In this document: positions 7,920 to 16,297 of the stretch, piece by piece
Layout: each line of letters begins with the position of its first letter
Numbering within the stretch: the first letter of the stretch is position 1
Assembly: GCA_021732785.1 (NCBI GenBank)
Contig: JAKFUG010000005.1
Span: 1-64,000 of the forward strand
Direction: 5' to 3'
Origin: Planctomycetaceae bacterium
GTDB lineage: Bacteria; Planctomycetota; Planctomycetia; Planctomycetales; Planctomycetaceae
DNA: 64,000 bases
The notes under the pieces: generated by a model
Told to the model about the DNA's origin: nothing
Database searches by the model: none
The model's input: only the letters and a program-made list of their open reading frames with translations
Translations under genes and position numbers: made by a program

Positions 7920-9035
7920 ATGACGAGCGCAAAAGCACGGGTGGCGATGGTCGGGTTGGGCTTCGGGGCGGAGTTCATCCCCATTTATCAACGGCATCCG
8001 CAAGCCGAAGTTTATGCCATCTGTCAGCGCAACGAGGAACATCTCCACACCATCGGCGACCGCTTCGGCATCGCCAAACGGTACACGCAGTACGACGACG
8101 TGCTCGCCGATCCGCAGGTCGATTTCGTCCATATCAACTCGCCGATTCCCGATCATGCGTGGATGTCGCTGCGGGCGCTCGAAGCGGGCAAGCACGTGAT
8201 GTGTACGGTGCCGATGGCGACCACCATCGAAGAGTGCGAGCAGATCTGCAACGCCGTCGCGAAGACGGGCAAGAAGTACATGATGGCGGAAACCGTCGTC
8301 TACTCCCGCGAGTTCCTGTTCATCAAGGATCTCTACCTGAAAGGCGAACTCGGCACGATTCAGCACCTCGCGGCGTCGCACCCGCAGGACATGGACGGCT
8401 GGCCGAGCTACTGGGAAAAGATGATCCCCATGCACTACGCCACACACGTCGTCAGTCCGTGTCTCGGTCTCATGAACAGCGTCGCCGAGTATGTGAGCTG
8501 CTTCGGTTCCGGCAAGGTGCGGGACGACATCGCCCAGAAGTCGGGCAACAAGTACGCCGTGGAAAGCTGCCACATCAAAATCAAGGACAGCGACGTCACC
8601 GCGCACATCTGGCGGTTCCTCTACGATGTCGCCCGGCAGTACCGCGAGAGCTTTGATGTCTACGGCACGAAAAAGAGCTTCGAGTGGACGCTCGTCGAAA
8701 ACGAGCCGCATGTGATCCACACCGCGAAGAAGCCGGAGCACGAGATTCCATCGAAGATCGAAGTCCCAGACTTCGCCCATCTGCTTCCCGAGCCGATCCG
8801 CATGTTTACGAAGACGATTCAGGACGCCGATCACCTGTCGTTCATCCAGGGGGGCGGCCACGGCGGCTCGCACCCGCACCTCGTCCACGAGTTCATCACC
8901 GCCCTCACCCAGAACCGCGACCCTTGGCCGAACGCCGTGCAATCCGCCAACTGGACGTGCGTAGGCATCTGCGCCCACCAATCCGCGGAACAGGGCGGCG
9001 CGATCGTCAAGCTGCCGGAGTTTACGTTGAAGTAA
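7920..9035 (+). CDS. Gfo/Idh/MocA family oxidoreductase
   Basis: 371 residues. The N-terminal Rossmann domain begins VAMVGLGFGAEF, which carries the NAD(P)-binding glycine pattern, and continues with DFVHINSPIPDH and EAGKHVMCTVPMA; the usual EKP motif of the family reads CTVP here. The C-terminal half (about 130-350) is the alpha/beta substrate-binding domain. There is no signal peptide, so it is probably cytoplasmic. Enzymes of this family oxidise sugars, inositols or sugar derivatives. The divergent XylR-like regulator supports a role in sugar use. The start at 7920 is the first ATG before the Rossmann fold. Confidence 0.92.
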   Translation: MTSAKARVAMVGLGFGAEFIPIYQRHPQAEVYAICQRNEEHLHTIGDRFGIAKRYTQYDDVLADPQVDFVHINSPIPDHAWMSLRALEAGKHVMCTVPMATTIEECEQICNAVAKTGKKYMMAETVVYSREFLFIKDLYLKGELGTIQHLAASHPQDMDGWPSYWEKMIPMHYATHVVSPCLGLMNSVAEYVSCFGSGKVRDDIAQKSGNKYAVESCHIKIKDSDVTAHIWRFLYDVARQYRESFDVYGTKKSFEWTLVENEPHVIHTAKKPEHEIPSKIEVPDFAHLLPEPIRMFTKTIQDADHLSFIQGGGHGGSHPHLVHEFITALTQNRDPWPNAVQSANWTCVGICAHQSAEQGGAIVKLPEFTLK

Positions 9036-9062
9036 GGGCGCTACGAGTACGGATGGCTTATC

Positions 9063-9419
9063 ATGCGGCGTCGCTACAAGATCGGACTCTCGTTGCTAGC
9101 TTGCGTCCTCGTGGTTTGCCTTGCTTGGTTCGCGGAGAAGAAATCGAGGCATTGGCGTGTTCCGGTATATCACGTCAGCGTGCCTGCAGAATTCGACGTC
9201 GACGACGCCGTCGGAGGTGGCAAAGGAAGCGAAACCTTCCATTTTTCTCCACGAAAGATGTACTTGAGCAGTCATCGCGACGGGTGGGAAAAAGCCAAAC
9301 GGGACTGGATTCGTGGTTATGCCTTGGGGAATTTGCTGGTACAACTCCCCGGAGTCGCGAATCAAGCCAGGTATGATGGTTGGCAGCAGTTTCACCGGGA
9401 GAAGAACATATTATGGTGA
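9063..9419 (+). CDS. Small membrane-anchored protein of unknown function
   Basis: 118 residues. A basic start (MRRRYK) is followed by one hydrophobic segment (about residues 7-24), then a soluble region with no motif I recognise. It is probably anchored in the inner membrane with the body outside the cytoplasm. It starts 28 bases after the oxidoreductase and may be cotranscribed. The coding assignment rests on length, the plausible signal anchor and the genomic position. Confidence 0.55.
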   Translation: MRRRYKIGLSLLACVLVVCLAWFAEKKSRHWRVPVYHVSVPAEFDVDDAVGGGKGSETFHFSPRKMYLSSHRDGWEKAKRDWIRGYALGNLLVQLPGVANQARYDGWQQFHREKNILW

Positions 9420-9454
9420 TGAATCTGACAGCGAAAAGGGATTGCGACGTGGTC

Positions 9455-9691
9455 ATGCCAGTCATCGTGAAATACGCGAACGGCGTCTTCACGCCCGAGA
9501 ATCCGGTCTCGCTTCCCGAAGAGTCGCGGTTTCTTTTGGTGCCATTGCCAGAAGAAAGCGATGCCAAGGAAACCCGCCATCCTGTTGGCTCCAAGGAAGC
9601 TCAACAGGCGTTTATCGATTTCTGCCGTACAAAGCCGTTCAACACCGGCGTTCCGGTCACGAAGCGGGACGAACTGTATGAACGCTTTTGA
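9455..9691 (+). CDS. DUF104 (AF2212-like) antitoxin
   Basis: 78 residues. The N-terminus MPVIVKYANGVFTPENPVSL is typical of DUF104 antitoxins, small beta-rich proteins paired with PIN toxins. The frame is open to 9380, and ATG codons at 9413 and 9419 are possible starts; 9413 has GGGAGA upstream. 9455 is chosen because the family normally begins at this strand. The C-terminal part (about 45-78) is charged and probably wraps the toxin. It overlaps the next gene by 14 bases, as is usual for toxin-antitoxin pairs. Confidence 0.8.
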   Translation: MPVIVKYANGVFTPENPVSLPEESRFLLVPLPEESDAKETRHPVGSKEAQQAFIDFCRTKPFNTGVPVTKRDELYERF

Positions 9692-10103
9692 TACCAACAT
9701 CCTGCTCTACGCAATCGATGATATTGAGCCGCCCAAACAAGTCATCGCCGTGAACTTGCTGGCACAACTTCAGGCGGACGAGACGCCACCGATTCTGCTA
9801 TGGCAGGTGCTGTGCGAGTATCTCGGCGGACTTCGACGACGCGAAAATGAAGGTCGTCTCACTCCGGCTGAAGTGCAGTTTGCGTTGGAGTCCGTTCTGG
9901 CGACTTATCCCCTTGCGGTTCCGACCGATTCCGTCATTGTCATTTCAAACCGACTATTTGATCGCTACAGCCTCTCACATTGGGACAGCCTGCTGCTCGC
10001 CGCGTGTATCAACGCTGGTGTCACAACGCTCTACAGCGAAGACATGGCGCACGGTATGACCTACGGTACAGTGACCGTCATCAACCCGTTCAAAACCACC
10101 TGA
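9678..10103 (+). CDS. PIN domain ribonuclease toxin
   Basis: 141 residues. FDTNILLYAID at the start carries the first conserved acid, SEYL-like LCEYLGGL near residue 45 the second, and HWDSLLLAAC about residue 110 the third and fourth, the metal-binding set of PIN domains. These proteins cleave RNA and are kept inactive by the antitoxin, here the overlapping DUF104 gene. The start ATG 9678 lies inside the antitoxin's end. It is a VapC-like toxin in function; I do not assign a number. Confidence 0.9.
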   Translation: MNAFDTNILLYAIDDIEPPKQVIAVNLLAQLQADETPPILLWQVLCEYLGGLRRRENEGRLTPAEVQFALESVLATYPLAVPTDSVIVISNRLFDRYSLSHWDSLLLAACINAGVTTLYSEDMAHGMTYGTVTVINPFKTT

Positions 10104-10125
10104 CTTGATTCAAGCGATCCTCAAC

Positions 10126-10353
10126 ATGGACTATTCGCAAATCATCACCGTCGAACCCGGCAAGCGCGGGGGGAAGCCGTGTATTCGCGGACTGCGGATG
10201 ACAGTGACGGATGTGCTGGAATACCTCGCGTCGGGAATGACTGCGGAGGAAATCGTCGCGGAATTTCCGAATCTGACGGTCAATGACATTCATGCGTGTC
10301 TTTCCTTCGCGGCGGATCGTGAACGCCGTTTGACGGTCGTGAGTCGGCCATGA
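10126..10353 (+). CDS. DUF433 antitoxin
   Basis: 75 residues. ITVEPGKRGGKPCIRGLRMT and VLEYLASGMTAEEIVAEFP are the two halves of DUF433, a small winged-helix-like domain that acts as antitoxin and repressor. It follows the PIN gene by 22 bases and overlaps the next gene by 4 bases. The preferred start is ATG 10126. Confidence 0.9.
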   Translation: MDYSQIITVEPGKRGGKPCIRGLRMTVTDVLEYLASGMTAEEIVAEFPNLTVNDIHACLSFAADRERRLTVVSRP

Positions 10354-10673
10354 TGTTTCTGTTGGATCACAATTTGCCGCCGAGTTTGAAGCGGACATTC
10401 CCCGGTTCACTGCATGTTACCGATGTCGGTTTGGAGTCCGCGGACGATGAGGTGGTGTGGGAATATGCTCGGGACAATGATTTCACCTTAATGACGAAGG
10501 ACAGTGATTTTCAGCATCTGTCCGCTCGATTCGGTCCGCCGCCCAAAGTGATCTGGCTGCGGGTTGGGAATGTCCGTACTGCCGATTTGCTGACGTTCAT
10601 CAATTCGTTTGACGACGAAATCCGCGAATTTGCGGCAGACCCTGTCGTTGGTCTCCTTGTGTTGAGCCGCTGA
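10350..10673 (+). CDS. DUF5615 PIN-like toxin
   Basis: 107 residues. FLLDHNLPPSL at the N-terminus, VWEYARDNDFTLMTKDSDF near residue 40 and GPPPKVIWLRVGN near 62 match DUF5615, a PIN-like nuclease family that pairs with DUF433. The ATGA overlap with the antitoxin points to translational coupling. This is the second toxin-antitoxin pair in tandem on the same strand. Confidence 0.9.
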   Translation: MMFLLDHNLPPSLKRTFPGSLHVTDVGLESADDEVVWEYARDNDFTLMTKDSDFQHLSARFGPPPKVIWLRVGNVRTADLLTFINSFDDEIREFAADPVVGLLVLSR

Positions 10674-10697
10674 ACCCTTCATCGATCGAGAGCTTCC

Positions 10698-11585
10698 ATG
10701 GGTCGCTGGATATTCCTCAGCCTGTTGGCTGGTCTGCTTGCCTGGCAATCTGTATTCGCGCAGGAAGCGCCCCGTCGGCCGCGCGGGTTTGGTGGGCCGA
10801 TTGTGCTCGCTGCCGATGATGTTCCCGCGTTTGCGGAGCCGCCGAAAGGCTTCGATGAGCATCGCGACGGCATCCCGCACGGCAAGCTGGAGATGATCGA
10901 GTACGACTCGAAGACCGTCGGCACGACGCGGAAGATGAACCTCTACACGCCGCCGGGGTATTCGACGGAGAAGAAGTATCCGGTGCTGTATCTGCTGCAC
11001 GGCATCGGTGGTGACGAAACCGAATGGGAGCGATATGCCCATCCGGAAATCCTGCTCGACAACTTGATCGCCGACGGCAAAGCCGTGCCGATGATCATCG
11101 TCATGCCCAATGGGCGGGCGCAGAAGAACGATCGTTCCGACGGGAACATCTTCGCGGCGGCTCCGGCGTTTGCCGTGTTTGAACGCGATCTGCTGGATGA
11201 TGTCATCCCGACAATCGAATCCCGATACAGCACATTCCAGGATCGTGAGCACCGGGCTTTGGCGGGACTGTCGATGGGTGGCGGTCAATCGCTGAACTTC
11301 GGACTGGCGCACCTCGACACCTTCGCCTGGGTCGGGGGTTTCTCATCCGCACCGAACACGAAGAAGCCGGATGAGTTGGTTCCTGATCCCGACGCCGCCA
11401 GGAAACTGAAGCTGTTGTGGTTATCCTGTGGCAACAAGGACGGATTGATCCGCATCAGTCAGGGTTTGCACGCTTACCTCAACGAAAAAGAGCTGCCGCA
11501 TGTTTGGCATGTCGCCACCCATGGACACGATCCCCCGGAGTGGAAGCAGGCGCTGTACCACTTCGTGCAAAAAGTCTTTCAGTGA
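10698..11585 (+). CDS. Secreted esterase of the alpha/beta hydrolase fold (esterase D/feruloyl esterase type)
   Basis: 295 residues. There is a signal peptide of about 21 residues (MGRWIFLSLLAGLLAWQSVF). The hydrolase core contains YPVLYLLHGIGGDE (oxyanion region) near residue 93, the nucleophile elbow GLSMGGG near residue 192, and HGHDPPEW near residue 275, which supplies the catalytic His. An acid is expected near SCGNKD. The pattern matches PF00756 putative esterases, which in planctomycetes often act on feruloyl or acetyl esters of plant polysaccharides. GAGAG lies 6-10 bases before the start. The gene is followed by a class A palindrome. Confidence 0.9.
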   Translation: MGRWIFLSLLAGLLAWQSVFAQEAPRRPRGFGGPIVLAADDVPAFAEPPKGFDEHRDGIPHGKLEMIEYDSKTVGTTRKMNLYTPPGYSTEKKYPVLYLLHGIGGDETEWERYAHPEILLDNLIADGKAVPMIIVMPNGRAQKNDRSDGNIFAAAPAFAVFERDLLDDVIPTIESRYSTFQDREHRALAGLSMGGGQSLNFGLAHLDTFAWVGGFSSAPNTKKPDELVPDPDAARKLKLLWLSCGNKDGLIRISQGLHAYLNEKELPHVWHVATHGHDPPEWKQALYHFVQKVFQ

Positions 11586-11639
11586 AACCTGCAATTAGCC
11601 GCAACATTCGTCCTCAAATACAAAGACCTGGAGAAAGAA

Positions 11640-11736
11640 GAGTTTTGCCACGAAGAAGCACAAAAGACACAAAAAGGAGTCTGAATTTCATTGTTCACTT
11701 TTGTGCCCTTTGTGCTTTTTCGTGGCTCAACTCCGG
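11640..11736. repeat. Class A palindrome, copy 3
   Basis: One inverted pair, about 11644-11676 with 11698-11727. The arms are close to the middle arms of the copy at 5954 (CCACGAAGAAGCACAAAAG). It lies in the 206-base gap between the esterase and the ThuA/PVC gene. The outer and inner shells seen in copy 1 are absent. Confidence 0.85.
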
Positions 11737-11791
11737 AATTTAAAGCGTTCAGCATCGAACATCCCGCGTCATCCACCGACGAGACTCCACC

Positions 11792-14700
11792 ATGCGTTTC
11801 CTCACCTCGCTCGCCCTGTTATCACTGCTGACATCATGGACCTTCGCTGCGGACGCCCCGCCGTTGAAGATTCTCTTTCTCGGTGACAACGGGCATCACC
11901 GGCCGCTGGAGCGATTCACGCAATTGGAAGCGGCGTTGCGGCCGCGTGGGGTCGCGCTGAAATACACGGATGACGTTAACGTGGCGCTGACGGCGGAGAC
12001 GCTGAATCAGTTCGATGGGCTGATGCTTTTCGCGAACATCGATGTGTTGACCGCGGAAGGCGAAAAGGCGCTGCTCGATTACGTCGCGTCCGGCAAAGGG
12101 TTCATTCCGCTGCATTGCGCCTCGTACTGCTTCCGCAACTCGAAGCCGTTTGTGGAACTTGTCGGGGCGCAATTCAAAGCCCACGGCGGCGAAGTCTTCC
12201 GTGTGGAAACGGCACTGCCCGAGCATCCCATCATGAAGGGCTACGGCGGGTTCGCGAGCTGGGATGAAACGTACATCCACACGATGCACAACGAAAAGGA
12301 CCGCACGGTTCTCGAATACCGCGCGCAGGGCGGACAGGAAAAAGGCCGCGACAAGGAACCGTGGACGTGGGTCCGCACGCATGGCAAAGGCCGCGTGTTC
12401 TATACCGCGTGGGGACACGATCAGCGCACCTTCGGCAACCCCGGCTTCCACAGTCTCGTTGAGCGCGGCACCCGCTGGGCGTGCGGTCAAGACCCGCAGA
12501 CCGTCCCGGCGTTTGTCGATGCCGAGAGCTTCACGCCGTTGCCGATGACGCCCATCGCAAAGGACCTGAAACCATTCGAGTACGAAGAAGTCGGTCCGAA
12601 GATTCCCAACTATCGCCCCGGCAACCAGTGGGGTATTCAGGGCGAAGCTTATTCAAAGATGCAGAAGCCGATTCCCGCCGCGGAGTCGATGCAGCACTAC
12701 TCGGTGCCGCGGGGCTTTCATCTGGAACTGTTCGCCGCCGAGCCCGATTTCGTCGGCAAGCCGATCGCGATGAACTGGGACGAACGGGGCCGGTTGTGGG
12801 TCTGTGAGACCACCGACTATCCGAACGAATTGCAGCCGCGCGGACAGGGTCGCGACCGCATCCGCATCTGTGAAGACACCGACGGCGATGGCCGGGCTGA
12901 CAAGTTCACTGTCTTTGCTGAGCAGTTGAGCATCCCCACCGCGATCGTTTTCCATCGCGGCGGTGTGATCGTGCAGGACGGGACCGAAACGCTGTACCTC
13001 AAGGACACCAACGGCGACGACAAAGCCGATGTCCGCGAAGTTCTTATCAACGGCTGGGCCCTCGGCGATACGCACGGCGGCGTGAGCAATTTCCAGTACG
13101 GTCTCGACAATCACATCTGGGGGATGCAGGGGTACAACAACTCCGAACCGGCGTACGGCGAAGGGTTGCAGAAGAAGTCGGAATCGTTTCGGCAGGGGTT
13201 CTTTCGGTTCAGAGTCGAGAGTCCAGAGTCGAGAGTCCAGAGCCAGAAAAACGGCTTGCCGGTGGTTGATAATGTGGAGTTTATCCGTTCGTCGAACAAT
13301 AACACGTGGGGCTTCGGGATGAGCGAGGACGGGCTGATCTTCGGCTCGACCGCGAACCACAATCCGAGCATGTTTATGCCGATAGCGAACCGGTACTACG
13401 AGCGCGTCCGCGGGTGGTCCGCCGAGCAACTCGGGACCATCGCCGATACGCATCTTTTCAAGGCGATCACCGATAAAGTCCGTCAGGTCGACCAGTTCGG
13501 CGGCTACACGGCCGGCGCAGGCCATGCGCTCTACACCGCCAGGACTTATCCTCCGCAGTTCTGGAACAAGACGGCGTTTGTGTGCGAACCAACCGGCCAC
13601 CTCGTCGGCACTTTCACGTTGACCCGCGATGGAGCCGGCTACACCAGCACGAGCCCGATGAACCTCGTCGCTTCCGATGATGAATGGGCGTCGCCGATCA
13701 TGGCCGAGGTCGGTCCCGACGGCAACGTGTGGGTGCTCGACTGGTACAACTACATCATCCAGCACAACCCTGTCCCCGCGGGCTTCAAGAACGGCAAGGG
13801 GAATGCCTACGAATCGGACCTGCGTGACAAGAAGCACGGTCGCATCTACCGCGTGGTGTATGGAGTCGAGAGTCCAGAGTCGAGAGTCAAGAGCCAAAAG
13901 GAAGAGCAGGCACCGTTGTCGATAGATCGGCCGGAAGAATTGGTCGCGGCGCTGAAACGGCCGAATCTGCTTTGGCGACGACATGCCCAACGGCTGCTCG
14001 TGGAACGCGGCCAGACCGATGTCGTGCCGGCGCTGTTGAAGTTGGTCGCCGATCCCTCCGTCGATGAAATCGGCTTGAACGCCGGGGCAATTCATGCGCT
14101 GTGGACGCTGGATGGTTTGGGCGTGATCAACAAGGGTCGAAACGACGTCGTGCAAGTGGTGACCGCTGCGCTGAAACATCCGTCTGCCGGTGTTCGCCGA
14201 AACGCGATCCAAGTCCTGCCGTCGATGCAGGTCGTCAATGTGCCCATTTTCGATGCGTCGCACGTGGCGCTCGGACATTCCGGCGTATTGAACGACCCGG
14301 ATGCGCAAGTTCGACTGGCGGCCATCCTGGCTTTGGCCGACCTCCCCCCGACGGACTCTTCGGCACTGATCACGGCTGGCCTGTCGACAGACAGCAAAGG
14401 CCCAATGTCTGATCGATGGATGGCCGATGCGGTCATCGCGGCCGCGGCCAATCATGGCGTGAAGTATCTCGAAGCTTTGTCCCCACGCTTCGCGCCGGAG
14501 GGCATCTCCCTGTTGAAGAATCAGCCGGACAACAATCCGGTGTTTGGTGTCATTCGGCGTGTCGCCGAGCACATTGCCCGAGGGAAACCGAAGGCCGAAG
14601 AAATGGACCGCGTTCTCGCCGCGGTCACGGCCGAGCCACGGTTGCTTGCTGCGACTCTGGACGGGCTGTCCGCGGGTTGGCCGAAAGATCATCAGGTGGC

Positions 14701-16294
14701 CATCTCCGCGAATTCAGAGAAATTCGTCATCGACGCGTTTCAAATGGCACCCAACGGAGTGAAAGGCCAGCTCGCCAAATTGTCGTCCTCGTGGGGAACC
14801 AAGGCGCTGGAAAAATTTGCCGCTGAGATCGCCGAGTCCTTGATCAAGACCGCACAAGACAAGGATTGGCCCGACGCCGCGCGCGTTGATGCGGTGAAAC
14901 AGCTCATCAGCTTTCAGACGCTCTCCGATGATTCCGTCACGAGCGTTCTCGCGCTCATTACACCGAAGACCTCTTCCGAACTCGCAGCGCAATTTATCGC
15001 CGCGCTTTCGGCCAGCCAGGCCCCGACGCTGGGGCCGCAACTCGTCGAGCAAGCCCCGGCGTTCAGTCCCACGGTGCGAACCGGCGCGTTGCGGCTGTTG
15101 CTGGCTCGTCCCGCAACCACCACGGTGTTCCTGAAGGCCGTGGAAGACGGCAAGCTGCAACTCGCCGAGTTGTCGCTCGATCAGAAGCAGGCATTGTCGA
15201 GTCATCCCGACCGGACGATTCGCGACCGGGCCAAAAAGCTGCTCAGCATGTCGGGCGGGCTGCCGAATGCTGACCGCGAGAAGGTCGTGAAGGAGTTGCA
15301 TTACCTCACCGAAGTGAAGGGCGATGTCGCCGCGGGGAAGGAAGTCTTCAAGAAGCAGTGTGCGAAGTGTCACATGCACTCGGGGGAAGGGACGCGCATC
15401 GGCCCGGACCTCACCGGCATGGCGGTCCATCCGAAGCACGAACTCTTGACGCACATTCTCGATCCCAGCCGCAGTGTGGAAGGCAATTTCCGTGTCTACA
15501 CCGTGGCCCTGGAAGACGGCCGTGTGATGTCCGGGATGCTCGCCGGGGAAAGCAAAACGGCGATCGAAATCATCGATACCGAAGCCAAGCGGCATGCGAT
15601 CCCACGCGAAGACATCGAGCAACTCGTTGGCTCCACGAAATCGCTCATGCCCGAAGGTTTCGAGAAACAGGTGAAGCCGGAAGAGATTGCGAATCTGCTG
15701 GAGTTCCTCACGGCCCGCGGAAAATTCGTGCCGCTGGATCTCGCCAAGGTGGCGAACACCGTCACCACGAAGGGAATGTTCTTTACTCCCGAAGGCGATG
15801 CCGAACGATTGATTTTCAGCGACTGGTCCACGAAGACGTTTGAAGGCATTCCGTTCTATCTCGTCGATCCCCAGGGAGACCGCATTCCCAATGCGGTGAT
15901 GTTGTACGGGACCAACGGCGTGCAACCGCCAACGAAGCCGAAGTCGGTGACGCTCCCAGTCCGGATGCCTGTGAAGGCGCTGCACTTCCTCGGCGGCATC
16001 AGCGGTTGGGGATTTCCGGCGAGTGAAAAAGGAACGCCGACCATGACCGTGCGGCTGAAATATGCCGATGGGCAGACGGAGGACCACGTCCTCCGCAACG
16101 GCGTCGTCTTCGCCGATTACATCCGCGTGGTCGATGTGCCGGAATCGAAGCTGGCATTCCGTGTTCGGGGACAGCAAGTGCGGTATTTCGCGGTGATCCC
16201 GGAGCGGGCGGAATCGATCGATGCTGTCGAACTCATCAAAGGGAACGATGTCACGTCGCCGGTGACGATGGCGATTACCGCGGAATCGCGCTGA
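11792..16294 (+). CDS. ThuA domain - PVC dehydrogenase - HEAT - cytochrome c fusion protein
   Basis: 1500 residues with a signal peptide (MRFLTSLALLSLLTSWTF). About residues 25-230 form a ThuA-like (class I amidotransferase fold) domain, with ILFLGDNGHHRP and FIPLHCASYCF. A beta-propeller of the PVC membrane-bound dehydrogenase type follows (about 300-690, with GYTAGAGHALYT and CEPTGHLVG), then HEAT-like helices (about 715-1150), a c-type heme site CAKCH near residue 1189, and a C-terminal beta domain (about 1300-1500). It is an exported, probably periplasmic, oxidoreductase whose substrate is unknown. Two near-identical repeat arms are translated at residues about 472-486 and 690-703, each encoding VESPESRV followed by QSQK or KSQK. 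Confidence 0.92.
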   Translation: MRFLTSLALLSLLTSWTFAADAPPLKILFLGDNGHHRPLERFTQLEAALRPRGVALKYTDDVNVALTAETLNQFDGLMLFANIDVLTAEGEKALLDYVASGKGFIPLHCASYCFRNSKPFVELVGAQFKAHGGEVFRVETALPEHPIMKGYGGFASWDETYIHTMHNEKDRTVLEYRAQGGQEKGRDKEPWTWVRTHGKGRVFYTAWGHDQRTFGNPGFHSLVERGTRWACGQDPQTVPAFVDAESFTPLPMTPIAKDLKPFEYEEVGPKIPNYRPGNQWGIQGEAYSKMQKPIPAAESMQHYSVPRGFHLELFAAEPDFVGKPIAMNWDERGRLWVCETTDYPNELQPRGQGRDRIRICEDTDGDGRADKFTVFAEQLSIPTAIVFHRGGVIVQDGTETLYLKDTNGDDKADVREVLINGWALGDTHGGVSNFQYGLDNHIWGMQGYNNSEPAYGEGLQKKSESFRQGFFRFRVESPESRVQSQKNGLPVVDNVEFIRSSNNNTWGFGMSEDGLIFGSTANHNPSMFMPIANRYYERVRGWSAEQLGTIADTHLFKAITDKVRQVDQFGGYTAGAGHALYTARTYPPQFWNKTAFVCEPTGHLVGTFTLTRDGAGYTSTSPMNLVASDDEWASPIMAEVGPDGNVWVLDWYNYIIQHNPVPAGFKNGKGNAYESDLRDKKHGRIYRVVYGVESPESRVKSQKEEQAPLSIDRPEELVAALKRPNLLWRRHAQRLLVERGQTDVVPALLKLVADPSVDEIGLNAGAIHALWTLDGLGVINKGRNDVVQVVTAALKHPSAGVRRNAIQVLPSMQVVNVPIFDASHVALGHSGVLNDPDAQVRLAAILALADLPPTDSSALITAGLSTDSKGPMSDRWMADAVIAAAANHGVKYLEALSPRFAPEGISLLKNQPDNNPVFGVIRRVAEHIARGKPKAEEMDRVLAAVTAEPRLLAATLDGLSAGWPKDHQVAISANSEKFVIDAFQMAPNGVKGQLAKLSSSWGTKALEKFAAEIAESLIKTAQDKDWPDAARVDAVKQLISFQTLSDDSVTSVLALITPKTSSELAAQFIAALSASQAPTLGPQLVEQAPAFSPTVRTGALRLLLARPATTTVFLKAVEDGKLQLAELSLDQKQALSSHPDRTIRDRAKKLLSMSGGLPNADREKVVKELHYLTEVKGDVAAGKEVFKKQCAKCHMHSGEGTRIGPDLTGMAVHPKHELLTHILDPSRSVEGNFRVYTVALEDGRVMSGMLAGESKTAIEIIDTEAKRHAIPREDIEQLVGSTKSLMPEGFEKQVKPEEIANLLEFLTARGKFVPLDLAKVANTVTTKGMFFTPEGDAERLIFSDWSTKTFEGIPFYLVDPQGDRIPNAVMLYGTNGVQPPTKPKSVTLPVRMPVKALHFLGGISGWGFPASEKGTPTMTVRLKYADGQTEDHVLRNGVVFADYIRVVDVPESKLAFRVRGQQVRYFAVIPERAESIDAVELIKGNDVTSPVTMAITAESR
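13208..13250. repeat. Translated repeat arm (GAGTCGAGAGTCCA units), copy 1
   Basis: Two tandem 14-base units GAGTCGAGAGTCCA lie inside the ThuA/PVC gene and are read in frame. A near-identical copy lies at 13,862 in the same reading phase. No inverted partner arm is adjacent. Confidence 0.75.
13862..13898. repeat. Translated repeat arm (GAGTCGAGAGTCCA units), copy 2
   Basis: The same 14-base unit as at 13,208, one and a half copies, in the same phase, giving the peptide VESPESRVKSQK. It is placed at the junction between the propeller and the HEAT region. Confidence 0.75.
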
Positions 16295-16297
16295 CCG

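Noticed and set aside
12653-14692. Very long minus-strand open frame opposite the ThuA/PVC gene
   Set aside because: It is a shadow of the plus-strand gene, whose signal peptide, ThuA, propeller and heme motifs are clear.
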